8,211 nt of DNA from CAYJBH01 sp964371365 (GTDB lineage Bacteria > Bacillota > Clostridia > Oscillospirales > Ruminococcaceae): assembly GCA_964371365.1 (NCBI GenBank), contig CAYJMO010000083.1, positions 1 through 8,211 of the forward strand, read 5' to 3'. Numbering within the stretch: position 1 is the first letter of the stretch; the number at the start of each line of letters is the position of its first letter. Under the pieces are notes generated by a model. The model had not been told where the DNA came from. It did not search any database and saw only the letters and a program-made list of their open reading frames with translations. The position numbers were made by a program, and so were the translations under genes. Shown here one piece after another: positions 1 to 5,801 of the stretch.

Positions 1-3
1 TAG

Positions 4-93
4 ATGGGCAAGATTATCGAGCGAGGTGACCACGAGGAACTCATCGAACAAAAGGGTAAGTATTATCAACTTTATACCGGGCTTGCACTGTGA
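4..93 (+). CDS. ABC exporter ATP-binding/permease protein, C-terminal end only
   Basis: The 29 codons before the TGA at 91-93 read as the extreme C-terminus of an ABC exporter of the fused membrane/ATPase type. The segment GKIIERGDHEELIEQKGKYY is the usual stretch that follows the H-loop ('...GKIIERGTHEEL...G.YY.LY'), and the protein ends LYTGLAL. Such proteins move lipids, drugs or peptides across the inner membrane. The cargo cannot be told from this tail. Oddity: in this frame the first codon of the window (1-3) is TAG, where intact relatives have sense codons (usually Asp plus one residue before the Gly-Lys). The gene is therefore either disrupted here or altered by an indel near the edge. 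No terminator is visible in the 100 bp before the next gene, so read-through into the downstream operon is possible. Confidence 0.75.
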   Translation: MGKIIERGDHEELIEQKGKYYQLYTGLAL

Positions 94-193
94 GGGTGGA
101 TGGCTAAGGGCTGTTTGGTACGTCAATTCGGACACGGCGTTGAGATGATCCCCTAAAAAGGAGCATTGTTTTATTCAAAATTCAGGAGAAATT

Positions 194-943
194 ATGCGTA
201 TTGCATTCATAGGTTGTATGGTCATGTATCGTGAGGTCAGCCGTTATATCTCCACCGCCGACGGGTTTGTGCACCCCTTTTGGATAGAACAGGGACTGCA
301 CGACACACCGGAAAAACTGCGCAAAAAACTGCAATCTACCATCGACGAGATTGAGGGTATAGTGCAGGAAGAGGGGAGAAAACATAGTGCCGCAGAGCGT
401 GGATTTGACGCTATAGTGCTCGGCTACGGTCTTTGCTCCAACTCGGTTATCGGGCTACACTCAAAAACACTTCCCATCGTGGTGCCGCGATGTGATGACT
501 GTATTGCGCTTTTTTTAGGCAGCTACCAACGCTATCTCGATATTTTCGGTGGTAACAAGGGAATTTATTGGTATACTCGGGGATGGATGCAGGACGACCA
601 TTGCCCCTCAAAGGAGTATTTTGATCGTCTACATAAACACTATATCGAGGAGTATGACGAGGACACAGCCGACTATCTGATCGAGCAGGAGACCGGCTAC
701 ATAAAGGAGTATGAAAACCTCTACTTCATTAAATCAGACATAATCCCGGACGAGGAGGCACTCGCACGCTCCAAAGAGATTGCAAGCGAGTTCGGTTGGG
801 CGCACACCACCGTCGAGGGGGACAGTGGATTTATTTTTGACATGTTTAAAGGGGGCTGGGATGACCGTTTTTTGGTCTGCCCGCCCGGTCATAGGATAGC
901 GCCGGAATATACCGGCAAAAAGGTCATCGCCGAGATTATATAG
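194..943 (+). CDS. DUF1638 family protein, function unknown
   Basis: This is a 249-residue soluble protein with no signal peptide or membrane segment. I recognise the DUF1638 family from the opening MRIAFIGCMVMYRE, the LGYGLCSNSVIGL block (about residues 76-88), the PRCDDCIALFLGS block (98-110) and a late CPPGHRI (229-235). Conserved-looking cysteines at 8, 81, 100, 103 and 229 could bind a metal or redox cofactor, but this is inference. Family members are, to my knowledge, often encoded near corrinoid-dependent methyltransferases and their reactivating proteins in methanogens and acetogens; no biochemical role is firmly assigned. The start is supported by AGGAG at 184-188, five bases before ATG. 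It leads a tight operon with an MBOAT and an SGNH acetyltransferase, an unexpected setting. No convincing promoter is visible in the 100 bp upstream. Confidence 0.88.
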   Translation: MRIAFIGCMVMYREVSRYISTADGFVHPFWIEQGLHDTPEKLRKKLQSTIDEIEGIVQEEGRKHSAAERGFDAIVLGYGLCSNSVIGLHSKTLPIVVPRCDDCIALFLGSYQRYLDIFGGNKGIYWYTRGWMQDDHCPSKEYFDRLHKHYIEEYDEDTADYLIEQETGYIKEYENLYFIKSDIIPDEEALARSKEIASEFGWAHTTVEGDSGFIFDMFKGGWDDRFLVCPPGHRIAPEYTGKKVIAEII

Positions 944-946
944 GAG
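941..946 (+). promoter_or_regulatory. Shine-Dalgarno fused to the upstream stop codon; sets a TTG start
   Basis: The TAG stop of the DUF1638 gene (941-943) runs directly into AGGAG (942-946). This lies five bases before TTG at 952, which opens the MBOAT reading frame with MLFSGLTFF, the usual MBOAT N-terminus. No ATG in that frame lies close by. The arrangement implies coupled translation of the two genes. Confidence 0.7.
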
Positions 947-951
947 ATATA

Positions 952-2383
952 TTGCTTTTTTCCGGTCTTACCTTCTTTTTGTTCTTTCTGCCGGCAGTTT
1001 TTTTGCTTACAAGAGTACTGCCGCTTAAAGCTCAGAATGCACTGTTGCTCCCGGCAAGTCTTTTGTTCTATGCCTGGGGTGAGCCGAGCTATATCCTATT
1101 GATGCTGTTTTCCATCACCATCAACTACCTTGGTGGGCTGTTGATTGCAAGATTTTCAAAGGGTGGGTTTGCGGCGAAAGTATCGTTGATCTCCGTTATC
1201 GTCCTTAACCTCGGGTTGCTCGGTTATTTTAAGTATTACAACNNNNNNNNNNTATTACAACTTTGCGGCGGATATGTTGCAGGGTTTATTTTCAAGTGAA
1301 ATTCTGCCGATAAGGGACATCGCCCTACCTATAGGTATCAGCTTTTACACCTTTCAGGCGATGAGCTATATCATCGATCTTTATCGTGGAAAAAACGCGG
1401 TACAACGCTCATGGTTTCGTCTTGCGCTTTATATCAGCTTTTTTCCCCAACTAATTGCAGGACCCATCGTACGATATGGCGAGGTGGAGAGCGCACTGTC
1501 AAACCGTAGTCTGAATTTCAACGACACCGTGTACGGCATAAAACGGTTTTTGTACGGTCTTGCAAAAAAGGTGATTCTTGCAAATGCTTTCGCGGTTAAG
1601 GCGGACGAGATATTCGGTCTTGCGCCGCAGGACATTTCAACCCCTCTTGCATGGCTTGGTGCACTCTACTATGCGTTGCAGATTTACTACGATTTTTCGG
1701 GATATTCCGACATGGCTATCGGTCTTGGCAGGATGTTCGGATTTCATTTTCCTGAAAACTTTAACTATCCGTACATGTCAAAAAGCATAACGGAATTTTG
1801 GCGCCGGTGGCACATATCCCTTTCAACATGGTTTAAGGAATATCTTTATATCCCACTCGGTGGCAACCGTTGCGGCACAGCAAGAACCTATATAAACCTT
1901 ATCATAGTCTTTTTAGCGACCGGCATTTGGCACGGTGCTAACCTACAGTTTGTGGCTTGGGGTTTGTTCTATGGTGTTTTGCTAATATTAGAGCGACTGT
2001 TTTTGGGCGCATTGCTCCAAAAACTCCCCTCCTTTATCGGCAGAGTTTATGTCATACTCGCTGTTTTGGTCGGTTGGGTCATATTCCGTGCACCGGGTCT
2101 AAATGCCGGAATCACTATCATAAAATCAATGTTTGTGCCAACCTTGGGAGCCGAAGCATACCCGATAATGCGCTACATCGACCCACGCTCTGCTTTATTA
2201 ATTCTAACCGGAATTATACTTTGCGGTATATTGCAATTTCTCTGCAAACCATTCAAGACGGCACTTTTTAAAGAAAACGGTGTCTCACCGATGCAGTCTG
2301 TAATCCTTTTGGCGCTTGGATTTTTATGTTTTATGCTGTTGGTCAGTGAGACCTACAATCCGTTTATATATTTTCGATTTTAG
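952..2383 (+). CDS. MBOAT family O-acyltransferase (AlgI/PatA-like), interrupted by an assembly gap
   Basis: This integral-membrane acyltransferase passes an acetyl group across the membrane to an extracytoplasmic partner for glycan O-acetylation. As given it is broken into two frames (952-1242 and from 1262 on) around 10 Ns. Removing the Ns and one copy of the 9-bp repeat flanking them (19 bases) rejoins the frame as ...GYFKYYNFAADMLQGLF..., giving 470 residues, normal for AlgI-type MBOATs. Landmarks in the joined protein: many hydrophobic segments from residue 1; PIGISFYTFQAMSYIID (about 120-136); YDFSGYSDMAIGLGRMFG (240-257); FWRRWHISLSTWFKEYLYIP with His at about 281; and GIWHGANLQF with the invariant His at about 321 (AlgI His322 equivalent). 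The stop abuts the SGNH gene, its likely partner. DltB is an alternative, but no other dlt genes are visible. Confidence 0.93.
1234..1261. other. Assembly gap (Ns 1243-1252) flanked by identical 9-bp ends
   Basis: TATTACAAC occurs immediately before the Ns (1234-1242) and immediately after them (1253-1261). This is what a scaffolder leaves when two overlapping contig ends are not merged. Collapsing the overlap restores the MBOAT frame exactly, so the true gap length is probably zero and the frame break is not biological. Confidence 0.9.
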
Positions 2384-2389
2384 GTGGCT

Positions 2390-3529
2390 ATGAAAAGAGA
2401 TATCAAAAAATATAGTCTCGGCTCGCACATGTTGATGTGGGGGTTTGTATTGCTGTTGCTTTTATCCTTCCCACTCTATATATTACTATATGAACACCTT
2501 GACACCACCAACTATGAAAACCGTGATCTTGTGAAGCTAAGCGACATGACCGATGTGTCCTTGTCAGGCTTCCCTGAATTATTTGAGGATTGGATAGCCG
2601 ATAACGCACCCTTTCGCAATCAGATGATGACACTCAATGCCGGGATAAACCGTGCCTTAGGGACGCTGGACTCAAGTGACGTATTGCTCGGCAAGGAGGA
2701 GTGGCTGTTTTTAAAGGATGTGTCCGATTCCAAAAGTTTGTCGGATTATCAGGGAATCACAAGCTACAGTGAGGAGGAACAGGCAGAGTTCATCGCCTCG
2801 ATCAATAGTTTAAAGGAAGTTTTAAACCGGCAAGGCACAGAACTTATCATCCTTTTTGCACCGGCAAAGGAGGGGGTGTATGGTGAGTATATGCCGAGTT
2901 ATATACCGGTTGTAGGCGAGCAAACGCGAGTAGATAGCCTTGTGGAAATATTAAGGCAATCCACCGATGTTCCGATAATCTACCCTAAAGACCGACTTGT
3001 CGAGGCTACGGATAGTGTGCAGGTCTATTATAAGTATGACACACACTGGAACAACGTCGGAGCGTATATTGCAGCCGACGAAGTTTTTTCAGTTATAGGT
3101 TATGACAGGCCGGACGAGATGCCGGAAATATCAATTGATGAGGGCGTGATACCGCCGCGTGATCTTGCAAATGTTAGCGCTTTTTATAGATTTGCCGATG
3201 ACGATAACTACTACACCATAGCCACCGAGACGGCGACGGTCAAGGCTTTGAGCGAGAACGGATATGTAACACATTACAGCGGCACAGGTGCAAACAGTAT
3301 GTTGTTTATTCGGGACAGCTTTGGAGAGATGCTCGCCCCCTATCTCGCGGCACCGTTCGGGGAGTGCGTGTCGATACATGGCAATGCCCTAAGTGCCGAG
3401 ACGTTGTCCGCCGAGCTTAGCGAACCGGTGGACTATGTTGTCGTAGAGGTTGCGGAGCGTTTTAGTGACACTCTAATATCAAAGCTAAACACCCTGTCGG
3501 AGTATTATTCTACTCACTATATCCCTTAA
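2390..3529 (+). CDS. AlgJ/AlgX/DHHW-like SGNH O-acetyltransferase, membrane-anchored
   Basis: This 379-residue protein has a short basic N-terminus, one membrane anchor (about residues 14-34) and an extracytoplasmic SGNH-hydrolase-like domain. Such proteins take acetyl groups delivered by an MBOAT and put them on exopolysaccharide or wall glycan. Typical family features: ENRDL near residue 43; FPELFEDWIADNAPFR (about 61-76); KEEWLFL (102-108); the DTHW box with candidate catalytic Asp217 and His219; and FIRDSFG with the candidate nucleophile Ser310. The full triad predicts activity. The start is ambiguous: GTG at 2384 directly follows the MBOAT stop, but ATG at 2390 has AGGTGG just upstream and gives the better N-terminus MKRDIKKY, so I prefer it. 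The gene is translationally linked to the MBOAT. Its 3' end overlaps the convergent cyclase gene. The glycan acceptor is unknown. Confidence 0.88.
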   Translation: MKRDIKKYSLGSHMLMWGFVLLLLLSFPLYILLYEHLDTTNYENRDLVKLSDMTDVSLSGFPELFEDWIADNAPFRNQMMTLNAGINRALGTLDSSDVLLGKEEWLFLKDVSDSKSLSDYQGITSYSEEEQAEFIASINSLKEVLNRQGTELIILFAPAKEGVYGEYMPSYIPVVGEQTRVDSLVEILRQSTDVPIIYPKDRLVEATDSVQVYYKYDTHWNNVGAYIAADEVFSVIGYDRPDEMPEISIDEGVIPPRDLANVSAFYRFADDDNYYTIATETATVKALSENGYVTHYSGTGANSMLFIRDSFGEMLAPYLAAPFGECVSIHGNALSAETLSAELSEPVDYVVVEVAERFSDTLISKLNTLSEYYSTHYIP

Positions 3530-5429
3530 ACGCACCCTTGGTGCTCTTTTTCACCTCATACATTGTCTGATCGGCGAGATGAAGTATCTCGGTAAATTCT
3601 TTGGAGTGGTCGGGATAAAATGCATACCCACCCGAGATGGTTATAGGGAAACAGGTTCCGTTCGGGTCGTAGATACAGGCCTTTTTAAAGTCCTCTGCCA
3701 ATCGCTTGATATGCGCCTCCAACTCCTCGAGGGAGTCCGCACCATAGATAAGTATCACAAACTCGTCACCGCTAAGTCGCGCGGCGAGTTTATTTTTATG
3801 TTTGAAATCGACAAGAACGTCGGCGGCGGCACAGATGAATTTGTCGCCATACACATGCCCCCACGTGTCGTTGACATACTTCAAATTATCAAGATCCATC
3901 ATGACAACAGCGGTCTTTTTGAGCACATCCGGCGTCTCGGAAAGAGCGTTGAGTTTTTCCAAAAAGGCGCGACGGTTGTATATGTTGGTCAAGAAGTCTA
4001 TGTCACGCTCGAACTTCATGTTCTGCTTTTCGCGCATCTCTCGGGTCAGATCCATGACCATGCCCCACTCTCTACTCTCTTCGCTATAAATCTTGATTTT
4101 GAGATATTTGACCTTGTTTTCCCTCTCGTATTGATAGACATCCTCTTCACTGCGATACGGCTTGCTCATTATGTTTTTAATGTTGGTTGTGAATTCAAAC
4201 GGGTCGATTGACCTACCGCTTTTCAGATAGTCCGGATGATCGAGTATCTCCTCCATCCTGCTGGTGATCACCACACTGTCGGCGTGACATTCATAAATTG
4301 CAAGAGGTATATTAATGTGTTGGAAAACGGTAGAAAATCTTCCCGATGATTCAATGACACTTTTTACCATAGTGTTGACATTATCGCTCAACTGCTCAAA
4401 CTCCGGCAGACCTTTAACATCGAGTTGATAGTCAAATTCACCGCCAACGATCCGTTTCATTCCGTTGCTTATACCGGCAAGGCCGTTTAAAACTACATTG
4501 TCAAGCATGAAGTAGATCAGTGCAATGGTGATTGCACCGAGCAATATGCCACTGACGATGACAAGCAACATTCCATCAGATGCGTTGTCATATATCGAGC
4601 TGTTGGATTTGGTGACACCGAGGATAATATCGTTTGAATGTTCAAACACGCCCTGACCGGAAACACCGTTCACCAAGGTAGCTATGTTGCCGTCGTTCAG
4701 GTTCACCATCTCGGTATGGGACAGGAGTATTTCGTCGACGTGACTGCCGTTTAATGCGGTATCGGTGGAGCTTAATATAGCACCGGATTCGGGATCAATG
4801 GCAAAGATTGACACGCCGGTGGTGGGGGCAAGTCGGGAAAAGATGTAGTCCAGCTCCGTCTCTGCCATCGCATCGATAAGCCGTGTCGGCTCGATTCCTA
4901 TCTGAACTATCCTCTCGTGGTCGTCGCTCCATACCGCCACATACTGCATCTCGCGAGCCTCGGCGGTGTTGGGCGTGACATCCTGTGCAAGTCGCAGGTC
5001 ATAATCGGTGAGCAACGGCAGGAAAAAGCCGATCTGCTCGCCGGAATACATGTCGACGCCAATATATTCCGGCACCGTTCCGGCATAGATTACACCATCC
5101 GGGTCAAAAAAGTGAATTTCATCCACCTGCAACAGCTCGGCAACGTTCATAAGCTCGTTCCTGCTGTCGATAATTTCGGGGTTGTTTTGGGTTATATATG
5201 CTACGGCGGAGGCGCGGATAAGATAGTCCGACTTGAGTTCCTCCTGGAGTTCCATTATGTACTCATCATTATCGGTTAAAATGTCGTCAATCAACAAAAT
5301 TTGCTCGTTTGCCTCTGTCATAAAGCTTTCGGTGGCAATACGAAACTGCAACAATGCAACAAACGCCATCAACACAAGGGTAATGATAGATATTAGTACA
5401 CCAAGCCGTATTACAATATATTTTTTCAT
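3510..5429 (-). CDS. Membrane sensor diguanylate cyclase (Cache-like, HAMP, PAS-like, GGDEF)
   Basis: This 639-residue protein is predicted to make cyclic di-GMP from two GTP in response to an extracellular signal. Order: TM1 (about 5-28); extracytoplasmic sensor (29-285) with double-Cache-like pieces such as EIHFFDPDGVIYAG; TM2 (287-309); HAMP linker (310-365); a PAS-like segment (366-463); GGDEF domain (474-635). The cyclase domain has DFLTNIYNRRAF, Asp512 and Asp514 for metal binding, NDTWGHVYGD and an SGDEF active site (553-557), a variant found in active enzymes. The inhibitory RxxD motif expected just upstream is replaced by HKNK (544-547), so product inhibition is probably absent. No EAL domain is present. 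The ATG start is required by TM1, but I see no good Shine-Dalgarno. The gene is convergent with the O-acetylation operon. Confidence 0.92.
   Translation of the reverse strand: MKKYIVIRLGVLISIITLVLMAFVALLQFRIATESFMTEANEQILLIDDILTDNDEYIMELQEELKSDYLIRASAVAYITQNNPEIIDSRNELMNVAELLQVDEIHFFDPDGVIYAGTVPEYIGVDMYSGEQIGFFLPLLTDYDLRLAQDVTPNTAEAREMQYVAVWSDDHERIVQIGIEPTRLIDAMAETELDYIFSRLAPTTGVSIFAIDPESGAILSSTDTALNGSHVDEILLSHTEMVNLNDGNIATLVNGVSGQGVFEHSNDIILGVTKSNSSIYDNASDGMLLVIVSGILLGAITIALIYFMLDNVVLNGLAGISNGMKRIVGGEFDYQLDVKGLPEFEQLSDNVNTMVKSVIESSGRFSTVFQHINIPLAIYECHADSVVITSRMEEILDHPDYLKSGRSIDPFEFTTNIKNIMSKPYRSEEDVYQYERENKVKYLKIKIYSEESREWGMVMDLTREMREKQNMKFERDIDFLTNIYNRRAFLEKLNALSETPDVLKKTAVVMMDLDNLKYVNDTWGHVYGDKFICAAADVLVDFKHKNKLAARLSGDEFVILIYGADSLEELEAHIKRLAEDFKKACIYDPNGTCFPITISGGYAFYPDHSKEFTEILHLADQTMYEVKKSTKGAFKGYSE
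3532..3551 (+). terminator. Short intrinsic terminator of the O-acetylation operon, inside the convergent cyclase gene
   Basis: GCACC-CTT-GGTGC (3532-3544) forms a 5-bp GC-rich hairpin followed by TCTTTTT (3545-3551). It starts two bases after the SGNH stop codon, the expected place for an intrinsic terminator. The same bases encode residues near the C-terminus of the convergent cyclase. The stem is short, so the call is moderate. Confidence 0.5.
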
Positions 5430-5430
5430 A

Positions 5431-5441
5431 GATAAGTTATC
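5431..5441. promoter_or_regulatory. 11-bp odd palindrome at the cyclase translation start
   Basis: GATAAGTTATC reads as two perfect 5-base arms around a central base. It sits one base before the cyclase start codon (minus strand), where a Shine-Dalgarno would be expected and none is seen. It could be a protein site or a small translation-affecting hairpin; it could also be chance in AT-rich DNA. Confidence 0.25.
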
Positions 5442-5490
5442 CCAAAAAATGGTTTGTAGTCATTCAACCCAGAAAAACGACATGAGATTG

Positions 5491-5582
5491 CCGAGCGGAA
5501 ATTTCGCCTATCAAGGCGGAGGAATGAGTAATACTTTCGTATTGCGATTGACGACAACGCAAATAGACGGAATTTCTGCCGG
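5491..5582 (+). repeat. 92-nt imperfect inverted repeat, candidate structured RNA or palindromic mobile repeat
   Basis: The arms 5491-5508 and 5566-5582 pair over 17 positions: 16 pairs including two G-U, with one mismatch and a bulged A at 5494. The core GCGGAAATTTCG pairs with CGGAATTTCTGC. Inside lies a second hairpin: 5528-5534 pairs with 5539-5545 around the loop TTTC, with one G-U. An alternative TTGCG/CGCAA stem (5542-5546 with 5558-5562) competes with it. All three G-U pairs are valid only in plus-strand RNA; on the minus strand they become A-C mismatches. The element matches no riboswitch class I can recognise. The sequence also has the look of a dispersed intergenic repeat of clostridial genomes, which I cannot verify here. 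Confidence 0.4.
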
Positions 5583-5657
5583 GAAGATGTGTTGGTTTTC
5601 GGGGTTGAAGGGCTATATATCTATTATAAACCAAAACAGCTGTATTTTCAAGATGTT

Positions 5658-5687
5658 TTGATTGAAAATATCATATAACATTATAAT
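5658..5687 (+). promoter_or_regulatory. Upstream sigma-70-type promoter (second promoter)
   Basis: TTGATT (5658-5663), an 18-bp spacer and a perfect TATAAT (5682-5687) in AT-rich DNA. Transcription would start near 5694, giving a leader of about 108 nt that contains the downstream promoter and palindrome. This is a second way to transcribe the methyltransferase-galE pair. Confidence 0.5.
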
Positions 5688-5746
5688 AATGACATATACT
5701 TTATGTGAAAAAAACGATTGGACGCACAAAGAACTCGTCTCATATA

Positions 5747-5775
5747 TTGACTTTAAAAAACACATGTGTTATCAT
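5747..5775 (+). promoter_or_regulatory. Main sigma-70-type promoter of the methyltransferase-galE pair
   Basis: TTGACT (5747-5752), an optimal 17-bp spacer and TATCAT (5770-5775) match the consensus at 10 of 12 positions. Transcription would start around 5782, leaving a leader of about 20 nt with GAGG (5793-5796) five bases before the ATG at 5802. A perfect palindrome fills most of the spacer. Confidence 0.7.
5759..5770. promoter_or_regulatory. 12-bp perfect palindrome inside the promoter spacer, likely operator
   Basis: AACACATGTGTT is perfectly self-complementary. It lies between the -35 and -10 boxes and shares the first T of the -10 box. A dimeric regulator bound here would block RNA polymerase or, for a MerR-type protein, reshape the spacer; the normal 17-bp spacing favours simple repression. 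No regulator gene is in the window. Confidence 0.5.
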
Positions 5776-5801
5776 GGATAAAATATAATTATGAGGTAAA
5801 A

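Noticed and set aside
166..234. Possible 22-codon leader peptide behind AAGGAG at 158-163
   Set aside because: The TTG start is only two bases from the Shine-Dalgarno, and the frame overlaps the DUF1638 gene without any attenuator structure.
952..3529. DltB/DltD teichoic acid D-alanylation pair
   Set aside because: No DltA or DltC is visible, and the SGNH protein has the AlgJ/AlgX-type DTHW and RDSFG boxes and ENR/FPELFEDW N-terminal features.
3579..4211. Long plus-strand open frame opposite the cyclase gene
   Set aside because: It is antisense to the well-supported GGDEF/PAS-like coding region, has no recognisable domain, and mirrors the codon pattern of the real gene.
5439..5467. Minus-strand promoter TTGAAT-17-TGGGAT for the cyclase
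   Set aside because: The -10 matches only three of six positions, and transcription would start almost at the start codon.
5233..5661. Plus-strand open frame reaching into the non-coding stretch, including ATG 5524 with GGAGG before it
   Set aside because: Its first part is antisense to the cyclase. The GGAGG touches the 5524 ATG with almost no spacing, and the 45-residue product has no recognisable features; it is better explained as translation of the structured repeat.
5430..5801. Cobalamin or c-di-GMP riboswitch ahead of the methyltransferase or cyclase
   Set aside because: No B12-box (GCCACTG-like) and no GEMM core with its GNRA-type hairpins was seen on either strand.
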